Source: Siderastrea siderea
Lineage: Eukaryota > Cnidaria > Anthozoa > Scleractinia > Rhizangiidae
Assembly: GCA_964030785.1 (NCBI GenBank)
Contig: OZ034971.1
Span: 11,274,579-11,338,578 of the forward strand
DNA: 64,000 bases
Direction of reading: 5' to 3'
The first letter of the stretch is position 1. Every line of letters starts with the position of its first letter. The notes below the pieces were generated by a model, which made no database searches, was not told the origin of the DNA, and was given only the letters and a program-made list of their open reading frames with translations. The position numbers and the translations under genes are program-made. Below are positions 12,704 through 24,800 of the stretch, piece after piece.

Positions 12704-15700
12704 TCACGTTTCGTCTTCCCCTTGAAATTGTTGTGTGTCCTGTTCCGCCGCTTCATTGTCATCATCATCTAACAGTGCGGAGAATTTACTTGCTTTGTGA
12801 AAAACCTATTGAAGAAGAACAAACATTAACCCCTAAGAGTGACCGACATTTAATTTCTCCTGATAGAAAAAAACTGCTTAATCAAACATAAAGGTCGTGA
12901 GAAAAAAGGAAATGATCAACAAGTGAAAAAGGTCTTGCTTGTTAAACAAATTCTCCTCATGAGTACCATGAGTAAATGTATGGAGAACAGAGTGGAGAAT
13001 ACGCATGCTGATATCAGGGTCTAAAGGACTGTAAATAGAGTATGAAATTCAAAGATGTAATATTCAGGATACCATGAGCCTGGGACAAAGAAACAAAAAC
13101 TGAGTCCCTGATCGAATCAGTGACCTACACTGGCCAGATACTCTAAACACTGAGATACTCAGTGACTCGCGTAAGTAGAATATCATGTTTTGGAAAAATG
13201 TAATGAGGTGACTACACTCATTTGATGTTATGAGCAGACGTTTCAAGGGGCGCTTTTCACTAAACCAAACATTTCGGAAAATCCAGGCGGCATATCAAAC
13301 ACTATTTTCTGGCTAACTGTACCCGAAAGGAAAACAAACGTTCCATTCCCAGTTTTCCGAAACAACACGATCGATAAGAACTTCGAAGTTTTCCGAAATT
13401 TGGAATACTGGGACAACCTCGCGACACACATTCAAAGCTTTGTTTGCTTTGTTCCTGGAATTTCCAGAAGTTTTGGTCGAATGAAAAGCACCAAAGACTA
13501 ATGACCACCCCTAACGTATTTTCCTCTTCCACTAGACTAGGAGAGCATTGTGCAATAGTACTTAATCTGAAATTGTGAAGGCTGGCGCAGTATCTTTGAT
13601 ATTATTCGTAAAGGATCTTTATATAAACAAAAAAAACAAAAAAAGAGAACAGAGATTGAAGCGAAAAAAAAAATTGAAATGACGATCGCCTTACAACCCA
13701 CTGACAACAGCATGTTCCTAGTCTGCGTAGCAAGCGTTTCCGTAGAGTTTTCCGCAGGTTTGAAGCTTTTTCGCTTTTTGAACGCGAAAATTGGGGCGAG
13801 CGCAAAAAAAGTGCGAGAAGGAGGAAGGGAAGGGAGGTTTCCTCCTCTCGCCTCCCCTGCCCCTCCCCTGCCCCTCCCCACTCCTTCCATCAGTGTTGCA
13901 CTCGCCCCCATTTTCGCGCCGCCATAAAGCGAAAAATGCCTCGAACGGGCGGAAAAACCTACGGAAACGCTTGCTACGCAGGCTAGCATGTACCGAGTTT
14001 GGGAGGTGGGTAAGGAAAAGGATAAAAGGATGATGTAGGACTAACCGGTTGCGGTGTTTCTTCATATTTCTTTGGCTCAGCTGGTTTTCGCTCTCTCTTG
14101 TCTTTCTTCATACCCCTCCCTCCTCTCTCTTGGCTCGGACCATTCCCACTCTGTCTCTCACTTCCTCTCCCTCTTCCCCTGGGGGGACCACTGTACTCTT
14201 TTCTTGGACCAAGCGGTTTGTTGGGCCCCTTTCTGTCAGGGGAGGTGGGAGGCGAGGTCACAGTCATACTGGCGCTGTCCACATTTATCTCCACTCTGTG
14301 TTCCTCTGTAGGACTCTTTGGTCCACCCTCGGTCGCAGAAGCTGCCTTCTGTTGCTCCATTCGTTTTGCCCACACATTCACAGTTGGCGGAGGTGCTGGT
14401 TTGGGCGCCTCTTTAGGAGCCTCCTTGGTCTCCTTCCCAGCCCCTCGCGGGCTGTCACTTTCCTTGCTTGGGGTACCCTCGTCACTAGACCTCGCGCTGT
14501 CACGGCGGCTACGATAATCCGAGCCATCCCTTGACTCTCTTGGTGTTCGCTCTCCTTCATTGGATCGATTACTGTCGCGCCGCGCCCTACCACCGGAGCT
14601 ACGTGGCCACTCATCGTGTTCGCGCCGCTCTCGCTGTCGCTCTTTCTCCTGCTTTACCTTAGCTTCCTCTTCAAGCTTTTGCTGAGCAAGCTTCTCTTCG
14701 ATCTCTCGCTCTTTAGCCGCCGTATCAACGGGTTTAGCACCCCCAAATATCGAACTACCAGATACTTGCTCGTCCTTCTTGTCTTCTACTGGTTTAGTGC
14801 GGGGCTGAAGGTGAAGTCTGGGCCTTTCTTTCACTACAAGTTAAAAACACACGACTGTTAGCAAAACTGTATGGATCAGTGTATGCAACTTTACATTAAG
14901 GTGATTCCATTCAATTGCATTGCGCATCCTTTCTGCGCATCATTTTTTTTTGTGTGATTAGTGCGCGCACGAGCGCGCGCATGTTCAGAACTTGATAGGT
15001 TTTCTATGAAAACTGAGTTGTTAAGAGAAATAAATGGTCGTTTTCTCCTAATCGAGCACGGTGACCCCCATTTTTTATTGTATAAACTCAATCAAAGACA
15101 ATGTTCCCAAAGCAAAATAAAAAAGTTAGCAAAAATCTATGATCAGATTTTGCATATTTAGGGCTACCGTCTCCTTTTTGAGTTTCCAGTAAATTTTAAG
15201 CTTTTCGGCCATGTTTTGTACAACACACATGACTACACATATGTACAAAGTCAACCTATACATGAAATATCAATCTGCAGTGGAAATATTGAGCATATTG
15301 GCTTCGCGCGTTTATTGCCTGAAAATGCCTTTAAACACTGTATTCGTCAGCAGTATACCACTAAAACGAGCATGGTGAGCCCCCATTTTTATTGCAATTA
15401 TAGATCCTACATGACTTGTTGAATATTTGTGCCAAGCTTCGTTACAAATTTATGGCAGATTCTTTTTCCGGGAAATCACCTTAAGTTTCACTGCTGAACA
15501 TGAAAAAAGCTCTGTTTGGTGACCTGTTCTCCTATCTCGCTCGCTCTCATACGCTACATGTACTTGTCAAAATCTTTTTCTAAGCAGTGAACACTGTTAC
15601 GCCCTGGTCAAGAGGGTTTGCAAGTAACAGTAAGTTGGAATTTACGTTCTATCATGATTGCCACTCCGTTTCTCCAGGAGTTGCGTTTATTTGCGGTTCA

Positions 15701-15804
15701 GACTCGAGAACACTTGCGATGAATTAATTCTTAGTTCTGTTTTCTTTGGTTTGGCCACCAAGACTTCACTAAAATGAAAACTACTCGCAACTCAAGCAAG
15801 GGGT

Positions 15805-15840
<36 letters not shown>

Positions 15841-18800
15841 GACGTGAAACACAAAATTTTGGATTTATCAACTGAGTTGATAAGGTAAATTGACGAAGGG
15901 CTAACGCTCGAAACGTCAGCTTTCAATCTCTTTACGGTGGCCAATGTACCTTATCGACTCAGTTGATAAATCCAAAATTTTGTACTTGCAACTCAGTTTG
16001 TCCTTGGCTTTACGCAACTTTTTTCATTGTCCTGGCTCCCACTCTAACCACAACTCTAAACACAACACACCGCTAAACAGTGCTTCTTTCACCCGGCTCA
16101 CTCTCGTACCTACCAAAATAATTTTTAACCCTTTCACTCCTACACCAAGTTATGGTGAGATGATTTGTCACTCTAGCTTTTCAATCTGTTGACAAAATGC
16201 TATCGTGTTACCATTCAAATGAAACCTCTTTGGCAGAACTTTTGCATAGGACTATTTATTTCCAGTTAGGATTTAACGAAACGAAATTTGGAATTTTTGG
16301 TGAATTTTTTGCTTTGGCCACTTTAGGAGTGAACAGGTTAAAGTAAAACACAACACAACTTTTAACGGCGTCTCTCACCAGGCTCCCGTTCATCTCTATC
16401 AAACTCGCTTCTTGCATCTCGTCCACGGTCACTGCCACGCCAGGAATCAGCATCATCGCTGTCACGTCTTCGATCTCTGTCTCCATAACGATCGCCACCT
16501 CGGCGATCATCGTAGGGCTCACGATCTCCATATCGACGATCGTCGTACCTGTCTCGGCCATATCCACCTCCACGATCACGGTCACCACCATACCGACGAT
16601 CATCGTATCGATCTCGGCCGTATCCGCCACCACGATCGCGATCTCCGCCATAGCGATCCCCGTACCGACGATTGTCGGATCGATCTCGGCCATATCCACC
16701 ACGGTCCTCATATCGATCGTAACCTCTGTCACCTTGCCTGTGTAGATACAGAAAAATATCGTTACTAAACAACACAACGTAGCGTTCAAACATAAAAAGG
16801 AATGGCTGCCTGACATGTCGCTACGTGTCCACAAAATCACGTGGTTGCTACGACAAACACCTTAGGAGAAAGATAAGCGATAAGGAACACCTTAAAAGAA
16901 AGACCACGCGATGAAAAGTGACATGACGTTTCGACGACTCCGTGACGTCATTTTCAAATGTAAATGTATAGAGGTTTGGTAGCCTGAGAAAACAGCCGAC
17001 GTTTCGCGAGGTCGCCACTTGAGCCCTCGCAAAACGACGTATGAGTAACGAGCGCAGAAATTCCATACTGATGTCGTGTCACTACCCAGATCTAGGTAGT
17101 GCTTCTGATTGGTTGAAACGAAATTCCCTCGCGTTTCAACCAATCAGAAGCACTACCTAGATCTGGGTAGTGACATGTCATCAGTATGGAATTTCTGCGT
17201 TCGTTACTCAGACGTCGTTTTGCGAGGGCTCAAGTGGCGACCTCGGGAAACGTCGGCTGTTTTCTCAGGGTAGAGGTTTGGATGGTTTTTTTTTTTAAAC
17301 TTAGGTGTTAAGATGCGAATAATACACAGGAGAATGTTAGTGTTCATAAATAAACAAAACGTTTCGCGTGAATGGTGTCAACTTGGGGATTTAATTTCGG
17401 TCTTTTAGTTCTCATGAAGAGCATTTCGTAAATATGGCACTCCAGTTCTACCAAGTATTTGCACTCGCGCAAAACTATTTGTTTAACAACTGAATGCTAA
17501 CATTCTCCTCGGTAAAATGATATTTTCACGACCTGCGCAAAGCTCATGAATTCTGTGAGAAGTTATAGGCAGCCTTCTCCGTTCGGCATATTTCAATCTT
17601 TCAGTGTATCATTTACAGTACATGTACTTCAAGGTTTCAAGTAAATTATCGTTCTCAGGAGTGGCTTCCGTAGTATTCACCTCTGCAATATGGGAGAAAA
17701 TATAGTCTTTGGATGTCAAACCAACACTGTCCACTCCTCAACAAAATACTCGTGTTAATTGCCGTCATCTGGAAATTTTGCGATCTCCCCTTTGGCGCGA
17801 ATATCCTTCATTCTGAATAAGTCATTTCCGTATTGTCTTCAGTCTCCCTATCAAAGCGAGGCTAGGTGCACATCTTTTCATATGAAAATTGTTTTTCTTT
17901 CCATGTGAATGAAAACTCATTTTCATATGAAAGATTGTGCACTTAGCCTCGCTTTGAAAGGGAGGCTAAAAGCAATTCGGAAATGGCGTATTGTTTCCTC
18001 CTTCCAATAACATAAGATGTGCCAGTTTCCACTGAATAGAGACGTTGTGTACCGTGCACGTACCTGTCCCTGTCCCCATAATCCCATCCACTGCCAAATC
18101 CTTTCCCCCGATCATCTCCTCGCCGATCCTGTCCTCGGGGAGCGTCATCGTATCCACGGTCCCTACCGTACCCTGATCTGTCACGAGGTCCATCGTCATA
18201 TCCTCGGTAGCCCGATCTCTCTCGAGGAGGTCCATCGTCATACCCTCGGTAACCCGATTTCTCTCGAGGAGGTCCATCGTCATATCCTCGGTAACCCGAT
18301 CTGTCACGAGGTGGTCCATCGTCATATCCTCGGTAACCCGACCTATCACGAGGAGGCCCATCGTCGTTGTCATGGTAACCCGATCTGTCACGTGGTGGTC
18401 CATCGTCATATCCTCGATAGCCCGATCTCTCCCGAGGTCCACTGTCGTTTCCTCCTCGTGGGCCCCAACGATCCCGAGGTGCATCATCGTAAGGTCGTTC
18501 TCTGTCGTTAAAACCGTTTTGGTCAGCGAAGGGATCAGGTTTGCTTCGCCAGTCACTGTCCGTGCGATCTGGTTCATTACTTCTACTGTCCCTATCACCA
18601 CGGTCACGCTCTGATAGTGCACAACAGAATAAACAGCTAAGCCACACACTGTTCATGTGGGTGTGCACGGGGGGGGGGGGGGGGGGGGGAAGGAGGTCTC
18701 TAAGGGCCATACAATATAATACAAAATTTTTGCGGGAGTGTCAATTTCTGATTTGGCAATTTGGGGGGGGGCATAGGATCAAATGTTTGGGACTAAAAGA

Positions 18801-21800
18801 ACGCTATTTTCTGAAGAGATTTAGTTTTTGTGATCTCAGCTATTACGGAAGTGATCTGTTTCTAAGTTTTTAACTGGCACAAATACAGCCTTTTCCAGGC
18901 CGCCCTATCTCTCCCCAGCTCCCCAGCTGCAACACGTTTTGACTTCTGCTTTTTATATTTCACTGATCCTACTATCTTTGGAGGTTGGGCTAACACAAAT
19001 GCTATTATTTTAACTGGAACTAAACATAACACACAAGTTTGTTTCCTAAAAATGTTTATCCCATATACAGTAGTACAACAGACAATAGTCTGTTGAGTCA
19101 ATTGTACGATAGAAAGTGGTCATTTCTTTTCTTACCCAGACTAGGTTTACAAGAGTTTTATTGCATCACTGCTGGCCATATTATTTGACAGAAATTTTCT
19201 CTTTTATTCATATGTTAGACAAGGAAGGTTCTTGTTGTCAGATTTTAGGCACTTGTGACACTCTAATGTATGTGCGTCCAGCACATAATCATCAAAACAC
19301 AACCTCATTCCCAGGATGAATTCAGTATTCAAAACAGCCGCGAGAGAAGACCTCAAAATCTGCCAATTTGGCCAACTGAAGCCTCCTGTCATGTTTAATT
19401 AACAAACATCTCAATTATTTTTGGACTACTTAAAAAAAAAAGCGCTAATCGACTACTCCAATAACAAACAAACAAGAAGGTTACAGGAATTTTAAAAAAT
19501 AATAAAATATCTCCTGACTCAGAGCGCAATAAAAATTTTTTAAAAACTGTTTAAGTGGAATATTTCGTCCGGACCAACCGAACTTCATCAGCCACGGTAG
19601 AAATGTGAACATTAAGAAGGGTTATATCACTTCATAAGGGTCTATTTTAGGCCCCTTGAGACCCTTATGAAGTGATATAACCCTTCTTAATATTCACATT
19701 TCTATCGTGGCTGATGAAGTTCGGTTGGTCCGGACAAATATTCCACTTTAACAGTTTTTAAAAAAATTTTATTGCGCTCTGAGTCAGGAAATATTTTATT
19801 ATTTTTTAAAATCATGTTTCCAGAGCAGGAAAACAATATTTTTGATTGTTACAGGAATTGTTGTTACCCCTGCATCCTGCATCCAAAAGGTGCAAAATAA
19901 TTCATGGCATGTGGCCTTTAGGACGCGCACAAACACGAACATGCCACGATCGATTAAATGTCCCATTTGTGTAATTTAGCATCTATAACACAACTTACTT
20001 CAAAAGAAAATATAGGTTGGCTCTAAAATATATCTAGAAGTAATTTCTGAGGGAAAAAAACTACAAGCCTTTTGCTTGGATTATTAATAAATTTGATCTA
20101 TTCCAAATGCCGCCTTGTTTGTTTGTGATCGAGTGGTTATGTATTTTGATGTCGAGAAGACCCTGGGAACGAGGTTGGAATAAAGCACACCTCATACAAA
20201 GCTTGCCAAAACTGCCATTTATGATAGATGGGACTCATTGGTTTTGGTCTGGTACTCATTATTTCTCATGGGGTGAGTCCCAGGGACTCACTAATGGCAA
20301 ATTGTAACAAGATCATTGGGGCTAGTTTCTAAAGAAATGGTGGTCATGCGCCGGTGGGGAAGTCAAACACAAAAATTTGGATTTATCAACTGAGTTGATA
20401 AGGTAAATTGGCTGCAGTAGGGAACTCAGTTGATAAATCCAAATTTTTGTACTCCAATAAAAGTCTTACCTTGCTGTTGTTGCTGTCCAGCAATATCAAC
20501 TCTCATTCTTCTGTTTTTCAGATGCTGCGCATCACATGCAACAGAACAGGTGTTAATATCAGAATGTAACCTCACCCCAACTCTCTTTGGTGTCTTGGTA
20601 GATTGCTATGGTCTCTGTGTAGCCTAATCCCTACTCTCTTGTGTGTCTAGGTAGCCTCACCCCACCCCCTTCAGTGTCTTGTCAGTCTCACCCCCTACTC
20701 CCTTGGGTTCCTAGCAACCTCACCTCCACTCTCTTGGGGGTACTCCCTAAAGTGTCTAGGTAGCATAATCCCCAGGTCCTTGAATGTCTTGATAGCCTCA
20801 CCCTACTCCTTTGAGTGTCTTAGTAACCTCACCATCACCCCCACCCCGTTGAATGTCTTAGTAGCCACACCCTACTTCTTATTATGTCTAGGCAGACTAA
20901 TGCCCAGTCCTTAGGTCTTGGTAGCCTCACCCCCATCCCATATACACAAACTGGGCTAAAAAAAAACTGTTTCAAAAAAACATTCTAGAGCTTTTCATGA
21001 ACTTGTAAGTACAAGGACACAAGTCCAGTTTTCAAGGAAAATTACAGGACTGGTTCTACAAAAAATTGCTATTTCAGCAAGAGATTTTACAAATATTACA
21101 TTAAATTGCTCTAGAGAGATTTTGTTGTAATTCACTTGACTGAAAATGACTTTTTCTGGTCTGATATCAACAATGAAAACAACAAATTTCAAGGGAATTT
21201 CTTGGTGCATATGAACCTTGTCTTAACAGTACAGAGGAGAAGAGAAATTCGTGTCGCTTTTGTCAAGCTGCTTAATTAGCTCCAAAACTGCCAAAAATTG
21301 CTGAGGCACTTTGCCCTGCATTTCAAAAAGTTTACCTCATTATTCAGGGTAAGTGCTTGCAAAAGAGCTTCTTTGTCCTCAAACTCAGCATAACCAAATC
21401 CTTTTAGACGGCCATTGTTGTCCTGAGGCAGTCGGACTTCAGTAATCTGCAATGCGAGACAAAGAATTCATATTTTAAATACTGAATGCATCATTTTGAA
21501 TGCTTTATCATCGTTTTGGGGCCCAGCTATAAAGCCCTCTTATGTTAAGATGTATATACTATATGTCTTGTTCAAAAATTATCAGGGTTCTCAATAACTT
21601 TTTCATCAATACATGCAGTTCCACTTCTAAGAAATGATGTCGACCATTGCAGTGACGAATATCAACTTAAGGTTGTGGGGGACAGGACATGTTCATCAGT
21701 ATCAACTTATGTAAGAACTATGCACAAAGTGCTACAACTAATAACAAAAATATGCAAAATATATCACGAAAAGGTCCCTTAAAATATTCTGTTTCTGCCT

Positions 21801-24800
21801 CAATAATCGCACATGATTCAACTTGTGTGGCGTGAACTTCTTGTGCATTTCAAGTATTTAATCAAAACCAATAAAATTACCAAAATTACCATAATTAAAT
21901 AGTTTCCGCATTAATCAGTTCATTCGTGTTTGCTCAGGAAGCCTTTGGAAGAAGCATAAAAACAGAAAAAATTTGTGTCCAATAATTCAGTGTGGACAGA
22001 GAATTTCATGAGTTGACATGGCAGGGAGGCAAACTAGGCATACTGGAGATTGTCATATCTGATGCCAAATTTTTTAATAAGCTTTAGAAGGGAGGATTGA
22101 AGGCTTGGAATTCTAGCACGATAAATGCTACACCTTAAAAAGCTAATAACTTTCAAGGAAGCTTGAAATAAAAAAATCAGAATCAGATATAACACAAAAG
22201 AGGTTTTGACTGATCACTGAATGGTATTAATAATCAAGTTTCTTTGTGTTCTTCTTGAGGAGAAAACTTGGACACAAAACCACGTTTAAAAAAATAATAA
22301 CTTAGTGGCCTACAGCATTGCCGCAAAGCATGATTCATTTAATAAAAAACAATCCTTGTGCACTTCCATTATACCCCAATATCTCCACTAAGTTTTAGCA
22401 GAATCGGTTTTCAAACAGCCAAGATAATTATAAAGCTTTTAAAAGTAACACCCCTACCAATATTTTGCCTATCCCCTGCGACCATAACCAATAAATTATT
22501 GTAAAAAATCGAAGAAATGTAGGCTTGAATGGGATATGAACCCATGACCTATGATCATTTCATATATTAATTTGCATTTCTGCTCAATCTGTGGATTTTG
22601 TGACATTACATTCCAACCCTTTAGTACAAATCACTTATATTTGCACCCTTTTCTCACAAAGTCCCTGTATGGCACAATCAACTGGTTTGGTGGTGAACTT
22701 GTGATCCAGAGGTTCACAAGCTGAACTGATGTGGGTTCAAACCTCAAGTATGGCATTACATAAATCTTAATATCCTATTTCCTAAAAATTCACGTATATT
22801 GTCCCCTTAAATTTCTTTTTAAGTCTATCCTAACAAGGTGGACTTATAGCGCATGCATTAATATAAATTTGATATAAAAATTTACATATGAGCAATGGAT
22901 GGAGTGACATGGCTGCTCCACAGTTACCGTATTTACCCGCGTATAGGCCGCACCCACATATGGGCTGCACCCGCGTATCGGCCGCACCCCAAACTTGTGA
23001 CCTAATCTTGGGGAAAAAATAACTTCTTCACTATACCAGAAGAAGAATCGCGTTTCGAGTCAAGAAACTAATGAGCTTGTCGCTTGAGTGATCTAGCGAG
23101 AAATGAACCGGACAAACGGACCGAACTTGATCGCGAGCGTTATTGTTTACAGATCCAACAAGTGTGTCGAAAAATGAGGTGCAAGCATCGCCGTTTTGTG
23201 CGATCAAATAATAACAAATGATACACATGCGTTTAGAATCCGCTGCTCCTTTCCTCACAGGGTAAATTATCCACTTTGAGTTTTTAATGTTATGGAAATT
23301 GTTGCAATAATTCTCAAAATGGCTATTTGACAAAACGCTCTAACGTAAAGTCGCTTGAAAAAAACTCAAGCTTTTCTCTGTGTTGGGTAAAACAGGCATT
23401 TCATGGGCTCAGCGTAGGGACAAGCTTTGTATCAGCGATGCTAAATCTCCGAATTTACACATTTACAGGTGAAACAGGAAGGCAAAACGTCTGTTGAGAG
23501 TGACAGTTGTATCAAAAGCATCGTTGCGTTACGCATTGTGTATTTTTAAAAAGGTTTCAAATTTCGCTTTTGACGTATGCAAATTAACGTGCATAGGGTA
23601 AAAATAAATCACCTCTTATTTATCGCTGAAGACATCATAATGTGTATTAAACTTCGAACTGTGATATTTTATATCAGTTTCATTTATGACTTTTTCTTTT
23701 TATGACGGGTTCAGTGTATTTTTCATGTAGTTCGGCAAATAAACAAACGCGGTTTCACGTGAACGGCATCGAAAGGGCTTCGCAGCTTGACATGCAAACT
23801 TCGTTGGACTTCATCCGATGACAAACATATTTGGAAACTAGATACACTCATTGCAGCGGAGAGAAGCAAAATTCTTCGAAGACATGGATTAACTTGACCT
23901 CATACGATACATTCAATCAAACTGTCAAGCTTTCAGTAACTTTGTTGACTCTGCATGTGTCGGGAAATTTTGCATATTAATGAGCTCAAAACTCTTGTAC
24001 CCGCGTATAAGCCGCACCCTAAATTTTGAACGTTTTTTCCTTGAAAAAAGTGCGGTCTATACGCGGGTAAATATGGTAACTCCAAGAACTCTTGAAATGC
24101 TACGCGCATTCACGAGTTAAAAAGGCTTTTGATTGTTACTTCCTAAGCACTTAAACCATGTTTGGCAGTTTCTGTATCTTGACTTTACAGTATATTAGTC
24201 GTGATTTTAAGATTACTGTACTCTGTCAGATGGATTTCTGTTTGAGACAAGCTTCTGACTTCTAATGTGAATTTGGCCCTGGTGAGCCGTTTGTCAACGA
24301 ACAACCCTTACCTTGTTGTGACTAAAGAATTCTAATATGTCATCCTTATCCACATCATAAGGCAAGTTTCCCAAAAATGCTGTATATGGAGGCCCATCAG
24401 GAATCTTGGAGATGTCTACGTCAGGACCTCTAGCTGCCCTAGGGGCAGTGGGCAGGGCAGCTCGGTCTATGGCTGCTCGCATTTTCATCTCAGAGACACC
24501 ACCATACGACTCTTCTGGCCACGAAGTGTCAACTGTAGATTAAAGTGAAAAAATTCAATTTTTGTAATGTTCATTTGAAAACTCTTCGTTGATACTTGCA
24601 CAATATAAGTTGTATAAATAAAATCAAAACTAAATTAAAAATTAAACAGGGTCCGAAATTGCGACCAGCTGGTCACCAATACGACTGAAAATTGAGTGTT
24701 GGCGACCAGAATTTCAAGGCTAGTCGCCAGGAGGCAACTAACTTTCAGCGCCTTGTTGATGTTTTGAACCGCCGCTCAAGGAATTAATTTCGTTTTAAAT

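Noticed and set aside
13537..14065. Several overlapping frames around the MITE at 13719
   Set aside because: They read through the element and its inverted ends. eIF4B splices at 13994, which explains the only coding signal.
14049..14534. Plus-strand frames of 80-160 residues opposite eIF4B exon 8
   Set aside because: Mirror of a low-complexity, charged coding exon. The minus-strand frame matches eIF4B.
16256..18649. Alternative frames (rich in M, T, D or H) opposite or alongside the DRYG exons
   Set aside because: Products of the repetitive codons in exons 6 and 7. The correct frame has continuous DRYG repeats and correct splice phases.
22690..22760. tRNA-like sequence with GTGGGTTCAAACCTC
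   Set aside because: Box B is plausible but the acceptor and anticodon stems do not pair. Probably a SINE relic.
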